Source: Bryobacterales bacterium
Lineage (GTDB): Bacteria; Acidobacteriota; Terriglobia; Bryobacterales; UBA6623
Reading direction: 5' to 3'
DNA: 64,000 nt
Assembly (NCBI GenBank): GCA_028819255.1
Contig: JAPPMB010000078.1
Location: 173,586 to 237,585 of the forward strand
In this document: positions 30,430 to 40,977 of the stretch, in pieces
How positions within the stretch are numbered: position 1 is the first letter of the stretch
Layout of the letters: each line of letters opens with the position of its first letter
Notes under the pieces: model-generated
Told to the model about the DNA's origin: nothing
What the model saw: the letters and a program-made list of their open reading frames with translations, nothing else
Databases searched by the model: none
Made by a program: the position numbers and the translations under genes

Positions 30430-30526
30430 CTCCTGAGATCTGTGCCGGCCAATCCTAGAGACGCCGAATGGCCCGCCCAAGTGCGGACCCCGATTCCCCG
30501 TCCGCGAGCCCGAGGCTAGAAGAACT

Positions 30527-32512
30527 TTGCACGAAGGCAGGTTGCTGATCGACCTGACGCTGCTGGTGGGCATGGCGATCCCCATTGTGGCGCTGGCACA
30601 CCGCCTGTCAGCCCCACCCTTGGTCGGTTTCCTGGTTGCCGGAGTCCTGGTGGGTCCCAGCGGATTCGGCCTCATCAGTGCGACGGAGGAAGTGGAGGTC
30701 CTTTCCGAACTTGGCGTCGCGCTCTTGCTCTTCGAGGTGGGGCTGGAGCTGTCGCTCTCGTACGTCCGCCAGTGGGCTCGGACGGTGTTGGTCGGCGGCG
30801 GGTTGCAGGTGGGCGGCACACTCCTGTGCGTGGCGGCGCTGGCAATGGCCTTCGGCGTTCCGCCCGGCCAGTCGATCTTCTACGGCATGCTCGCCGCAAT
30901 GTCGTCGACCGCCGTCGTCACCAAGACCTACGCCGACCGCGCTGAACTCGACTCCGTGCCTGGGCGCACCGTCATTTCCATCCTGCTGTTCCAGGATCTG
31001 TGCGTGCTGCCGCTGATACTCCTGCTGCCTGTTCTTGCTGGCATGGAGGGTTCCGACATGGGCGCTGTCGGCGCGGATTTCCTGCGCGGGCTTGCGACCA
31101 TCGCTGCGCTGTTGTTCGGCGGGCAATTCATAGTCCGGAAGACATTGGACCGGATCGTGCTCTTCCGCGACCGCGAGCTGTTCACACTCTGCGTCGGTTT
31201 CTTCGGTATCGGCACAGCAGTCGTGAGCGCATGGGCGGGGTTTTCCATCGCGATCGGGGCGTTCATTGCCGGCCTTGTCATCTCCGAGTCGGAATACGGA
31301 TTGCAGGCGCTGTCGGACGTCCTGCCCTTTCGGGTGGTGTTCAGCGGAATCTTCTTCATCTCCACCGGAATGCTGCTCGACGTTCCCGTCGTCGTGGCGC
31401 AGCTCGGCGTACTCCTCCCCGTGCTGGCGGTCGTGTCCGTACTCAAGTTCGTGTTGGTGACGGCGTCGGTCCGGGCGTCTGGCCGGATCCTGACAACCGC
31501 GCTGATCAGCGGTTTCAGCCTCTTCCAGATCGGGGAGTTCTCCATCTTGCTCGCCGCGCTGGGGCTGCCGTTGGGACTCTTCCGCGGAGGCGACTACCAG
31601 TTGTTCCTCAGCGCGGCCGTGCTTTCGATGATGGCCACGCCGTTTCTGATTCGCAGCGCGCGCTCCCTCGCCGAGCGCATCGCGCCCTCCGGCAGGGGAC
31701 CGCGGGGATTCGAGCCGGCGGACGCCGCCGCGGCCGGAAAAATGTCTGACCACACGATCATCGTCGGCTACGGAGTCGCCGGACGGTACCTTGCGCGAAC
31801 GCTCGATGCGGCGGGGATCCCGTGCCTCGTCGTTGAGCACGACGCGAATCTCGTCCGCAGGGCGCGCGACGACGGGCTGCCGGTGACCTTTGGCGACGGG
31901 ACGCGGCCGGCCGTTCTGAAACACGTCGGCGCGCAACGAGCCCGAATCATTGTGTTCGCGATATCCTCGCCGACCGAGGAGAGGCGAGGTGTCCATTTCG
32001 CCCGGGACCTGAATCCCAGCGCGCAGATCGTCGTGCGCACGAGATACACGCGCTCCATCGACGAGCTGATGGCGCTCGGCGCGACAGAAGTGGTCGTGGA
32101 GGAGTTCGAAGCCTCCATCGAGCTGTTTGCCAGGGCCCTGGAAAGCTACCGGATCCCGATCAATCGCATCTGGCAGGAAGCCGCCACGGTGCGCCAGGAA
32201 CACTACGGGCTCTTTCGCGGAACAGCGGAGCCTGACCTGCGACTCAACGCGCTGAAGCACCTGGGTATTCACGATGCCCTGGAACTGCTGGAAATCAGGG
32301 ACGGAGCCAACGTCATCGGCATGAGCGCAACCTCCCTCAAGCTGCGGCGCCGCACGGGCGCCGTGCAGATCGCCGTGGTCAGGGATGGTCAGCCGATTTA
32401 CCGTCGCAGACGGGATTTTCACTACCAGGTCGGCGACACGGCAGTACTGGTGGGCGACCGTGAAAGCCTCGACCGGGCGATAGCCCTCTTCCAGACGGAG
32501 TCCGGGGTTTGA
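30527..32512 (+). CDS. CPA2-family monovalent cation:proton antiporter (KefB/KefC-like) with TrkA-N and TrkA-C domains
   Basis: N-terminal multi-TM region (SAPPLVGFLVAGVLVGPSGFGLI); TIIVGYGVAGRYLARTLDAAGIPCLVVEHD Rossmann TrkA-N; C-terminal TrkA-C-like region. Start codon TTG uncertain. Confidence 0.92.
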   Translation: MHEGRLLIDLTLLVGMAIPIVALAHRLSAPPLVGFLVAGVLVGPSGFGLISATEEVEVLSELGVALLLFEVGLELSLSYVRQWARTVLVGGGLQVGGTLLCVAALAMAFGVPPGQSIFYGMLAAMSSTAVVTKTYADRAELDSVPGRTVISILLFQDLCVLPLILLLPVLAGMEGSDMGAVGADFLRGLATIAALLFGGQFIVRKTLDRIVLFRDRELFTLCVGFFGIGTAVVSAWAGFSIAIGAFIAGLVISESEYGLQALSDVLPFRVVFSGIFFISTGMLLDVPVVVAQLGVLLPVLAVVSVLKFVLVTASVRASGRILTTALISGFSLFQIGEFSILLAALGLPLGLFRGGDYQLFLSAAVLSMMATPFLIRSARSLAERIAPSGRGPRGFEPADAAAAGKMSDHTIIVGYGVAGRYLARTLDAAGIPCLVVEHDANLVRRARDDGLPVTFGDGTRPAVLKHVGAQRARIIVFAISSPTEERRGVHFARDLNPSAQIVVRTRYTRSIDELMALGATEVVVEEFEASIELFARALESYRIPINRIWQEAATVRQEHYGLFRGTAEPDLRLNALKHLGIHDALELLEIRDGANVIGMSATSLKLRRRTGAVQIAVVRDGQPIYRRRRDFHYQVGDTAVLVGDRESLDRAIALFQTESGV

Positions 32513-33107
32513 TCCGTCGGGCGCACTTCCGTTCCACGGATCCCCCGCAGTTGGGATTTCGCTCAACGTCGCAATGGGCCGGAACTGCGACCGGGCTGAA
32601 GCTGGTGCCGGTCGACACCCAGCGGCCTTGCCGGACCGGCCACCGACCGGAAGCGGAGTTTCTTGCGTGCTTTGGCCGCCATCTCGACTGCCTGTTCGGG
32701 CAAACCGTGGCGGAGGAGCCCCACGACGGCCAGGCCCTCGCATTCGTGGATCGCAACAACAAGGATGCCCCGATGTGCAAGCGCACCCGGGCTCGGGCGG
32801 CCAGCGACGGCGAGCAGTCTCCAGCCAGCCGACAGCAGTCCCCTACGGAACTCGTCCCACAGCAGCTGACGCCGCCGGTTGCCTCGTCCGCGCCTCGGTC
32901 CGCTGCCGCACCAGTCCCACCTCTCCGCGTTCGGGAGGGGTTCGTACGGTTCCGGCCGGTACTCCTACCTGATGGAAGGGCGCGGACCGAATCCGGCCGC
33001 GTCGTCAGGTAACCGATTCCGCACGAGAATCCGCCATTCCGTCATACGGTCTCCGACATGCACGATGCACTTGGTCGTCGGTTCGGCGGAGGCCGGTCAA
33101 GTCTACA

Positions 33108-34046
33108 ATGACTGGGATGCGGTTCTCGATCTTGGTACTCTTTGCGGGTCTGATCCCGCCTGTCTCGACCGCTGCGGCGCCCCCGACCCAGAAGCTCAAG
33201 GCCTTGGCTTTCGGCAAGGAGCCGGGCCAGGCGCAAGCACTGTTCGAGGCGAGCCGCCCGCCTGCCGGCCCGCTGTCCGCCGAGTGGCTGGAGGCGATGT
33301 CGTGGGTCGGGAGAGCCGGGGCGATAGCAGGGGACTGGAACCTGGCCGCGGAATACGCCGAGCAGGCACTCGAACTGAGCGAGAGCCTCGTCAAGACCGA
33401 ACCGCTTGAACAGGATCCGAACGCCCCGCTGCCGATCGCTCTGGGAGCGGCCATCGAAACGATGGGAAAGTTCTATGTGGCGAAGGACGATCCCGGCCGG
33501 GCCATCGCATTCTTGCGGAAGAAGCTGGCCAGGCACGCCGGCACGTCCATTGAGACCAGGTTGAACAAGAACCTGCTCCTGCTGGATCTGGAGGGCAAGC
33601 CCATGCCCGTCCTCGAGACAGGCGAACTGCTGACAGGTCGCGGACTCTCTGGCTCGGACTTGCGCGGCAAGGTCACGCTGTTCTTCTTTTGGGCGCACTG
33701 GTGTTCGGACTGCCGGTCCCAGAAGCCAGTGCTCGCCGCCCTCGAGCGGCGGTTCGGTCCGAGGGGATTTCGTGTCGTCGCCCCGACTCGGCTCTATGGC
33801 TACATAGAACGGGGACGGAATGCCAATCCCGAGACGGAGCGGGCCTACATCACGAAGGCCCACGTCGAGAAGAACGCTCTCCTTCGCGAGGTTCCGGTTC
33901 CACTCAGTGCCGGTAACTTTGTCGCATTCGGTGTCAGCACCACCCCGACGCTGGTGTTGGTGGATCGTGACGGCGTCGTCCGACTCTACCATCCGGGCCA
34001 GATGCAGGAAGCCGAACTGGTCCGGAGGGTTGAGGAACTGCTGTGA
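33108..34046 (+). CDS. Secreted TlpA-like thioredoxin-fold protein
   Basis: Signal peptide; LRGKVTLFFFWAHWCSDCRSQKPVLAALERRFGPRGF (WCxxC motif); FVAFGVSTTPTLVLVDRDGVV. Confidence 0.88.
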   Translation: MTGMRFSILVLFAGLIPPVSTAAAPPTQKLKALAFGKEPGQAQALFEASRPPAGPLSAEWLEAMSWVGRAGAIAGDWNLAAEYAEQALELSESLVKTEPLEQDPNAPLPIALGAAIETMGKFYVAKDDPGRAIAFLRKKLARHAGTSIETRLNKNLLLLDLEGKPMPVLETGELLTGRGLSGSDLRGKVTLFFFWAHWCSDCRSQKPVLAALERRFGPRGFRVVAPTRLYGYIERGRNANPETERAYITKAHVEKNALLREVPVPLSAGNFVAFGVSTTPTLVLVDRDGVVRLYHPGQMQEAELVRRVEELL

Positions 34047-34177
34047 GTTCGGAGGGGGACGCCGATTCCGGGATTCCGGTCCGGGAGGTTCCCGGTCGCA
34101 TCACGCGGGGGACGGGTCGGCGGTCGCCGCACCCGGCCGCCTGACCGCCGTCCGCTCGCAATGGCTGCGGGGCCGGT

Positions 34178-35122
34178 TTACGGCTCGACGGTATGCAGCA
34201 GCGGCTCGCCCTTCAGTCCCAGCTTCAGGTTCTCGATCGAGATCCTCGCCATCTCCCGACGTGTCTCGATCGTTGCACTGCCGAGATGCGGAAGGATCGT
34301 TACGTTCTCCAGCCCCAGCAGTGGGTGATCCCTGGGGAGCGGTTCAGGGTCGGTGACATCGAGCCCCGCACTCTCGATCTCGCCGTCGCGAAGCGCTTCA
34401 TGCAGCGCTTCCGTGTCGACGACCGGTCCGCGAGAGATGTTGATGAGCGTCGCCGTCGGCTTCATCCTGCGCAGGGCTCCGGCATCGATCAGATGCCTAG
34501 TCTCTTCAGTGAGCGGGCAGGTCAGCATCACGTAGTCGGACTGCCGGAGCAGTTCGTCCAGCGTGACGTACTCCACACCCAGCTCGCGTTCCTCGCGGAC
34601 CCGGCGCCTCCGGTTGCGGTAGAGCACCCGCATGTCGAAGCCGCGCGCCCGTCGGGCAACCTGCCGGCCGATGTTTCCAAGGCCTACGATTCCAAGGGTG
34701 GTCGAGTGCGCCTCGCGCCCCAGCATGAATCCCGGGTCGTAGTGCAGGAACTCGCTCGAACGGGCATGCCGGTCTCCTGTGACGACCCGCCTGGCGGCTG
34801 CCAGCAGCAACGCAAAGCCCGCGTCCGCGGTTGCTCCGTCCAGAATGTTCGGCGTGTTGCCGACGGGAATGCCGCGCATGGCGGCGTCGGGGACGTTGAT
34901 GTGGTCGACCCCGACACCGTAGTTGCTGATCACGCGCACACCCGGGAGCCGGTCGAGCATCGCTCCGTCCAGATCCGGGTGCCCGTAGGTGTAGATGCCG
35001 TCCACGGGCTCCTCCGTCCCTCGCACCGCCAGGTCCCAGTCAAGAAACCGGATCGTCGGGCCTGCGAACCCGAGCACTGTCGAGTCCAGCGGTCCGTCCG
35101 CGATGACCTTGTACACAGACAC
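34178..35122 (-). CDS. D-isomer-specific 2-hydroxyacid dehydrogenase
   Basis: ISNYGVGVDHINV; LGIVGLGNIGRQVARRARGFDMRVLYRNR; INISRGPVVDTEAL; HLGSATIETR. Confidence 0.93.
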   Translation of the reverse strand: MSVYKVIADGPLDSTVLGFAGPTIRFLDWDLAVRGTEEPVDGIYTYGHPDLDGAMLDRLPGVRVISNYGVGVDHINVPDAAMRGIPVGNTPNILDGATADAGFALLLAAARRVVTGDRHARSSEFLHYDPGFMLGREAHSTTLGIVGLGNIGRQVARRARGFDMRVLYRNRRRRVREERELGVEYVTLDELLRQSDYVMLTCPLTEETRHLIDAGALRRMKPTATLINISRGPVVDTEALHEALRDGEIESAGLDVTDPEPLPRDHPLLGLENVTILPHLGSATIETRREMARISIENLKLGLKGEPLLHTVEP

Positions 35123-35137
35123 GACAGTTCGTTCCCC

Positions 35138-36127
35138 TTACTGGCGCTTCCAGTGGGCGACGCCGTCGATCTGGATCTTCTCCACGCGCTGCCCGAGCGC
35201 CATGTACTCCAGATGGGACAGCGATTCGGACATCGCGAATCGCCGGTCCTGCAGGCTGCGATGCTCACCCCAGACCGCGACCGCGATCCTGTAGGCGTCC
35301 AACGGATCGTCAGCAAGCGTGCCGGCGATCGTGTCACAACGCCTTGCATGGTGGCTGCGCGTGCTTTCTATCCATTCCCGGTGGCCTTGGAACGGCCTTC
35401 CGTGGGACGGGACCACGGTTCCGGCGTCCAGCTTCTCGAGCTTTTCCAGCGACCGCAGGTAGTCGCCCAGGGGATCGCCCTCGTAGAACCACTGCACTCC
35501 GATGTTGGGTGTGATGCGCGGCAGGATCGCGTCCGTGGAGAACAGCACCTTCTGCTGCGGGCAGTAGAAGCAGAGAAGCGCGGGGGAGTGGCCAGGGGCC
35601 GCCACGGCGTTGAGCGTCCCGCCTTCGAACCCGATCCGCTCTCCCTCCTCGAGGGGACCGTCGACCAGCAGCCTCTCGTACGATCTCCGGCCCGCCGAGG
35701 CGCTCCGGCGCATCGTCTCGACGTCCTCGACGGGCATGCCGTTCCGGCGCAGAAACACCGCCGCCTCTCCGAAGAACCGCTGATGCGGTCCCAGTGGTCT
35801 GACGAGTTCGGCCTCGAGCGCGGGCATCCGAACGGGCGCGCCGGACCGCCTGCGGATCTCCGCCGCAGCGCCCATGTGATCCGGATGCAGGTGGCTGATC
35901 AGGATCTCGGTGATGGAGGTCCAGTCCGCTCCAAGGTGGAGCAGCGCGGCCTCCAGGGCAAGGAGCGAATCGTCCGAGCGTATGCCGGAGTCCAGGAGCA
36001 CGAACCCGTTCCCGCGGCGGAACAGGAACACGTTGACGCTTGCAAGCTCCCATGGAAGGGGAAGGCGGACCTGCCACGCGCCATCGGCGACTGGCCACAC
36101 CTTCAGCGCTGGCAATGCACGGGGCAA
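35138..36127 (-). CDS. MBL-fold metallo-hydrolase
   Basis: ILISHLHPDHMGAAAEI (HxHxDH); AAPGHSPALLCFY; VVPSHGRPFQGH. Confidence 0.9.
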   Translation of the reverse strand: MPRALPALKVWPVADGAWQVRLPLPWELASVNVFLFRRGNGFVLLDSGIRSDDSLLALEAALLHLGADWTSITEILISHLHPDHMGAAAEIRRRSGAPVRMPALEAELVRPLGPHQRFFGEAAVFLRRNGMPVEDVETMRRSASAGRRSYERLLVDGPLEEGERIGFEGGTLNAVAAPGHSPALLCFYCPQQKVLFSTDAILPRITPNIGVQWFYEGDPLGDYLRSLEKLEKLDAGTVVPSHGRPFQGHREWIESTRSHHARRCDTIAGTLADDPLDAYRIAVAVWGEHRSLQDRRFAMSESLSHLEYMALGQRVEKIQIDGVAHWKRQ

Positions 36128-36214
36128 GTTTCGGAAACCGACGGTCGCGCATCCAATTCTACCAGCGCTCGGGAAATGCCCTCTTGATACGCTGTTTGCT
36201 AGCGCCGGTACTGC

Positions 36215-37333
36215 ATGCAGTTCAAGCCAAAGCTGCTGGCGGGGCTCGTCTTCGTGGTTGCAGGGACGGCCCAGTCAGCGACCCAGTCAGCGGTTGACCT
36301 CGTCTGCAAGGCCGAGAGGGTCGGGCCCTTCCTGGACTTCGAATATCGCTTCACCATGGGCATGTGGTTTCGGCTCCCGGCGCGGCAGTTCTGGGGCGCC
36401 CCCGTGGGGATCGACCTGGAGATCGAGGTCAGCCCGGTCCACGACACGCCGGGCGAGCCGATCTGGATCGACGACCGGGTGCAAGGCACCCAGCCCATGC
36501 CGAGTGGCACCAAGGGCGAACTCTACTTCAGCCGCGGGATTTCCCTGGGCCCGGGCCGGTACGTTGCGGACTGGACGCTGCGCGATGACCAGGGCCGCTC
36601 ATGCCGTGGAACGCGACAGTTCAGGGCGGCTCTCTCTCGCCGGGACCGGGACGTCGAGGTGTCGCTCGCGCCCGGCGAGGTGGTAGACGCCGGCGTCTAC
36701 CTGTTCCGGCCCGAAGACAGCATTCCACGGCCCCATCTGCGTGGGCCGAGTCGACTCAAGATCTTCGTGAGCATGGATGTCATGAACCGGCGCGGCCAAG
36801 TCGTGCGGCCCAGGCTTCTGCACTTGCTGCCGCTGGTCGCCACGCTGCGGCAGCTGGGGCGCAGCCCCAGATTCAACGAGTTCTCGGTGGTCGTCTTCAG
36901 CTTCGAGGACCAGGACATTCTGGTCAGGCAGGACTACGGCAGCGAGATCGACTTCCGGTCGCTGAGCGGGGTGATTGACGAGCTGGAGCCCGACACTGTC
37001 GATGTCTCCGATCTGATCTATGGCAGCGAAATGAACTTCTTTGAGGAATTGCTCTCCTCTGAGCTCCTGGGATCCGATCCGCCTGACGGGGTCGTCTTTG
37101 TGGGCAGGGAGATGAACTTCGGCAAGACGGTCCCGAAGTCCACGCTGGCGCGGGTCCGCGCCCTGGGCGCGCCGGTTGCGTTTCTCGATGCCTCGCGCTA
37201 CGCGTGGCGGGGCGCCATGGGGAATCTTGCCCGCGCTCTGGGCGGCAGGGAGTACGTGCTTCGCCGGCCAGGAGACCTCGCCCGCGCAGTGTCAGCGTTC
37301 GAGAACCAGGTGATCGATTCGATCCCCCAGTAG
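36215..37333 (+). CDS. Secreted protein of unknown function, possibly a divergent VWA-like domain
   Basis: Signal peptide-like N-terminus; SRLKIFVSMDVMN...FSVVVFSFEDQDILVRQ...DGVVFVGREMNFG alternating hydrophobic strand pattern. Immediately precedes the ASPIC/UnbV gene. Confidence 0.65.
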   Translation: MQFKPKLLAGLVFVVAGTAQSATQSAVDLVCKAERVGPFLDFEYRFTMGMWFRLPARQFWGAPVGIDLEIEVSPVHDTPGEPIWIDDRVQGTQPMPSGTKGELYFSRGISLGPGRYVADWTLRDDQGRSCRGTRQFRAALSRRDRDVEVSLAPGEVVDAGVYLFRPEDSIPRPHLRGPSRLKIFVSMDVMNRRGQVVRPRLLHLLPLVATLRQLGRSPRFNEFSVVVFSFEDQDILVRQDYGSEIDFRSLSGVIDELEPDTVDVSDLIYGSEMNFFEELLSSELLGSDPPDGVVFVGREMNFGKTVPKSTLARVRALGAPVAFLDASRYAWRGAMGNLARALGGREYVLRRPGDLARAVSAFENQVIDSIPQ

Positions 37334-37431
37334 TCTCCGCCTGCACGGAGGTCCTTTCCAGAGCGTCTAGAGTTTCGGACGGCGGCGCCAATTAGCGCGA
37401 TGAGCAGCAACATGACCGGGGCGGGGGCGGC

Positions 37432-40400
37432 TTGGTGAGTCGCCTCGGCCGTCGCGAGTTCCTGGCCCTCCTCTCGGCGGGCCCAACGTTTCGGACGGCC
37501 CACCTCGAGGGTGCCGACCAGTTCCCCGTCCGGTTCCGGCAGCCCGGGCCATGCGAGGATCTGCGGCCCATGGTCGATCCCGCCAACGACATCTTCGGAC
37601 GGGAGCGACGCGCCATTCAGGTCGAGAAGATCCTGTCTTCCCTGCTAAGTGACGGCGGTCTGCCCGTTGCGACTCAGATCCGCGGGTCGTCGCCAATGCC
37701 CGTTCGCTACGAGGAACACGGTCGCGTGCTGGAGGCTGTCTATGAGAGCGGCGCCGAAGGCTTCTCCAAGGGGATGATCCGCTGGATCGAAGCGCTGGGC
37801 GAGATCCGCCGGGCCGACTTCCATGCCCTGCCCAACGACGTGGTCCGCTTCGAGATCGCGTCCGAGACGCCGGCAGGCCTCGAGTATCGAACAGGCCGCT
37901 GGCGGATGACCTGGGACGGGGGCCGTCTCACGGCATTCGAGCCCCAGTCCGAGACGGTCGCACGATCGTCCGGCCCACTCTTCGAGGACGTGACGGCCGG
38001 ACTCTTCGGGGCCATACCGGAATTCCGCGAGCAACTCTGCAAGGGTGTGCCCTATTGGAGATCCCGACTCGACAGCGCCACGGGGATCGGAGTCTATGGG
38101 AACCAGGGCGTGGCGGTTGGCGACGTTGACCGGGACGGGTGGGACGAGCTCTATGTCTGCCAGCCGGCCGGACTGCCCAACCGGCTCTACAGCCGGCGCG
38201 ACGGCGTCTGGGAGGATGTGACTCGCGAGGCCGGGGTGGGCCTGCTGGACAACACGTCCCAGGCATTGTTCCTCGACCTGCGGAACAGCGGATCGCAGGA
38301 TCTGGTCGTCTTGACGACACGCGGGCCGCTGCTCTTTCTCAACGATGGATCCGGCCGGTTCCGACGTCGCGACAACGCGTTTCGGTTCGCGACCAAGGCG
38401 CAGGGCACCTTCGCGGGCATGGCTGCGGCGGACTACGACGGCGACGGCAGGGTCGATCTATACCTGTGCTCGTACCTGTACTTCCAAAGCGAGGACCGGC
38501 ACCGGTACCCGGCTCCGTATCACGACGCCCGCAACGGCCCGCCCAACTTTCTATTCCGGAACGAGCTCGGGCCTGACGGCGAGGGTGCCCTTCGCGACGT
38601 CACCGAGGAGGCCGGATTCGACCACAACAACGACCGCTACAGCTTCGCGGCCGCGTGGTGCGACTACGACGAGGACGGCCGCCCCGAGCTCTACGTCGCG
38701 AACGACTTCGGACGGAACAACCTTTACAAGTTCAAGGACGGGCGCTTTCGAGACATCGCTGAGGAAAAGGGGCTGGACGATGTCGGCCGGGGAATGAGCG
38801 CAGCCTGGTTCGACTACGACCGGGACGGCCGGCTTGACCTGTACGTGGCCAACATGTGGACCGCCACGGGACAGCGCGTCGCGCGTGACAGGGCCTTCGG
38901 GCCGCTGGAGGAGGGCGTTCGGCGGTCCATGTATCACGGCCACACCAAGGGAAACTCGCTCTACCGCAATCGAGGAGACGGCTCGTTCGACTACGTCGGC
39001 GCCGGTGAGGGCGTCGAAATGGGTCGCTGGTCATGGTCCGGAGACGGCTTCGACTTCGATTTGGACGGCACTCCGGAGATCCTGGTGACGGCGGGAATGA
39101 TCACGCACTCCCTCGAGGAAGGCAGGGACCTCGGCAGCTTCTTCTGGAGACAGGTGGTGGCGAAGTCTCCGGCGGAGGCCCGGCCCGCGCCCGATTACGA
39201 GGCCGGATGGAACTGTCTCCACCAGCTCGTTCGGGAGGACTTCAGCTGGAACGGCAACGAGCCGAACGTCTTCTTCGTGCGCGAGGGCGGGAAGTACCGG
39301 GACTTCTCGGGCGTTTCCGGTCTGGACCGCGCCCTCGACAGCCGGGCCTTCGCCGTGACCGACCTCGACGGCGACGGGTGCCCCGACCTGATTCTCAAGA
39401 GCCGGCTCGCGCCCCAACTGCTCGCTTTCCGCAACCGGGCGTCGGGGGGCCGCCGGCCGATGGTGATCGAGCTGGAGGGCACACGGTCGAACCGCGACGG
39501 GATTGGCGCCGTCCTCCGCGTCGAAACCGAGGACGGCACTTCGGCCCAGGTGCTCTCGGCGGGCTCCGGGTACATTTCCCAGCACACGAAGAAGCTTCAC
39601 TTCGGCCTGGGAAGCCGCACCCGCGCGCGGAGCGTCACCGTCGTCTGGCCTTCCGGGGAGACCCAGGCCTTCGATGGCCTCGAGGCCGGATACCGGTACC
39701 GCATCCGGGAAGGGACGCTGGATCTCGAGCGCGCGGCAATCGTCGCGCCTCGGCGCCCGCGGTGGTCGTCGCGGCCGATCGCCGCGGACAACCGGCTGGT
39801 GTTTCAGCCCACCTGGCTGGCCGATCTCGTCAAGCTGCCGGAACCCGCGGAAGACGGCTTTCTCCTGCTCGTGGACGGAGAGGTTCCCGAGTTTCCGGCG
39901 GACATTCCGCACAAGGTCATCGACCTCGGCGCCGCTTCTCCAGACCGAGCGGCGATCTTCGCCATCTTTCGCAGAAACCTGTTCGACTATCGGGCGGGTC
40001 TGACGCTCCCGATGGCATTCCTCGTCTCCCTTCGGGGAAAGGTCTTCAAGGTGTATCCGTCGATACCGGCCGCAAGCGTGGCGCGGCAGGACTTCGAGCT
40101 GGTCCGGGGCCGGGGGGCCCGCCCGCCCGCGCTGCCGTTCGAGGGCCGGTATCACGCGACGTATCCGCGGAGGAATCACTTCCGCATGGGATCCGCCTTC
40201 CTGCAGGCGGGCTATCCGCAGGTCGCCCGCTCCTATCTGCGGGACGCCGCCATGTCGGAGGAAAACTGGGAGAACTTCAAGACCTGGCTCGCTCTGGGCC
40301 AGGCCGAGCTGCAGGCGGGGGACATCGACCGGGCGGCCAGCGATCTTGCCCACGCGTCGCGACTGGAGCCGGACTCCCCCCAGGTCTGGAACAATCTGGG

Positions 40401-40929
40401 CGGCGTTGCGATGGCCCGCGATGACTTCGTCCAGGCCCTGGAGCACTTCCGGCGCGCGCTTGAGTTGAGTCCGGACCTGAGCTATGCACTGGTGAACGCG
40501 GCCCAGGCGCATGTGCGTCTCGGAAATCCGGTCGAAGCCGAGCGACTGCTGCAACGCGCGCTAGAGCTTGAGCCGGAGGATGCTGAAGCCGCGAACAAGC
40601 TCGGCCTCATCTGGGCGAAGCAGGGGAGGCTGGGGGAGGCGCGCACCCTGTTCCAGCGAGCGATCGAGAGCCAGCACGATCATGCCGAGGCGATCAACAA
40701 TCTCGCCGTGCTCTACATCCGGTCGGGACAGATCGACGACGCCATCGCGGCGTTCCGGTACGGGATCGAGCAGGTTCCGGACCTGGACTCGCTCTACATG
40801 AACCTCGCACGGGTTCATGCCGACCGCGGCGACTACAGCAGTTCGCGGCTGGTGCTGGGACAGCTCCTGGAGCGCAAGCCGGACCACGCGGCCGCGAGGC
40901 GCGCGCTGATTCAGCTCCAGGGGCGATAG
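37432..40929 (+). CDS. FG-GAP/VCBS repeat + ASPIC/UnbV + TPR (CRTAC1-type) secreted protein
   Basis: GNQGVAVGDVDRDGWDELYVCQPAGLPNRLY; AADYDGDGRVDLYLCSY; VTVVWPSGETQAFDGLEAGYRYRIREG (UnbV); C-terminal TPR array. Confidence 0.92.
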   Translation: MVSRLGRREFLALLSAGPTFRTAHLEGADQFPVRFRQPGPCEDLRPMVDPANDIFGRERRAIQVEKILSSLLSDGGLPVATQIRGSSPMPVRYEEHGRVLEAVYESGAEGFSKGMIRWIEALGEIRRADFHALPNDVVRFEIASETPAGLEYRTGRWRMTWDGGRLTAFEPQSETVARSSGPLFEDVTAGLFGAIPEFREQLCKGVPYWRSRLDSATGIGVYGNQGVAVGDVDRDGWDELYVCQPAGLPNRLYSRRDGVWEDVTREAGVGLLDNTSQALFLDLRNSGSQDLVVLTTRGPLLFLNDGSGRFRRRDNAFRFATKAQGTFAGMAAADYDGDGRVDLYLCSYLYFQSEDRHRYPAPYHDARNGPPNFLFRNELGPDGEGALRDVTEEAGFDHNNDRYSFAAAWCDYDEDGRPELYVANDFGRNNLYKFKDGRFRDIAEEKGLDDVGRGMSAAWFDYDRDGRLDLYVANMWTATGQRVARDRAFGPLEEGVRRSMYHGHTKGNSLYRNRGDGSFDYVGAGEGVEMGRWSWSGDGFDFDLDGTPEILVTAGMITHSLEEGRDLGSFFWRQVVAKSPAEARPAPDYEAGWNCLHQLVREDFSWNGNEPNVFFVREGGKYRDFSGVSGLDRALDSRAFAVTDLDGDGCPDLILKSRLAPQLLAFRNRASGGRRPMVIELEGTRSNRDGIGAVLRVETEDGTSAQVLSAGSGYISQHTKKLHFGLGSRTRARSVTVVWPSGETQAFDGLEAGYRYRIREGTLDLERAAIVAPRRPRWSSRPIAADNRLVFQPTWLADLVKLPEPAEDGFLLLVDGEVPEFPADIPHKVIDLGAASPDRAAIFAIFRRNLFDYRAGLTLPMAFLVSLRGKVFKVYPSIPAASVARQDFELVRGRGARPPALPFEGRYHATYPRRNHFRMGSAFLQAGYPQVARSYLRDAAMSEENWENFKTWLALGQAELQAGDIDRAASDLAHASRLEPDSPQVWNNLGGVAMARDDFVQALEHFRRALELSPDLSYALVNAAQAHVRLGNPVEAERLLQRALELEPEDAEAANKLGLIWAKQGRLGEARTLFQRAIESQHDHAEAINNLAVLYIRSGQIDDAIAAFRYGIEQVPDLDSLYMNLARVHADRGDYSSSRLVLGQLLERKPDHAAARRALIQLQGR

Positions 40930-40937
40930 CCCGACCG

Positions 40938-40955
40938 CGCCGCGGTCCCGCGGCG
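40938..40955. terminator. Candidate bidirectional terminator hairpin between convergent genes
   Basis: CGCCGCGG-TC-CCGCGGCG perfect 8-bp inverted repeat 9 nt after the stop at 40929; facing gene ends at 40978. Confidence 0.4.
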
Positions 40956-40977
40956 TGCCGGCCCGCCGCCCCGACTC

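Noticed and set aside
30608-32743. 711-aa minus-strand ORF
   Set aside because: Antisense to the CPA2 antiporter, whose plus-strand motifs are unambiguous.
32513-33107. Possible TnpB-like fragment (SQWAGTATGLKLVPVDTQRPC)
   Set aside because: Only a loose resemblance; lacks the DxDVNAA signature seen in the 26-kb remnant.
34193-36187. 664-aa plus-strand ORF
   Set aside because: Antisense to both the 2-hydroxyacid dehydrogenase and the MBL hydrolase.
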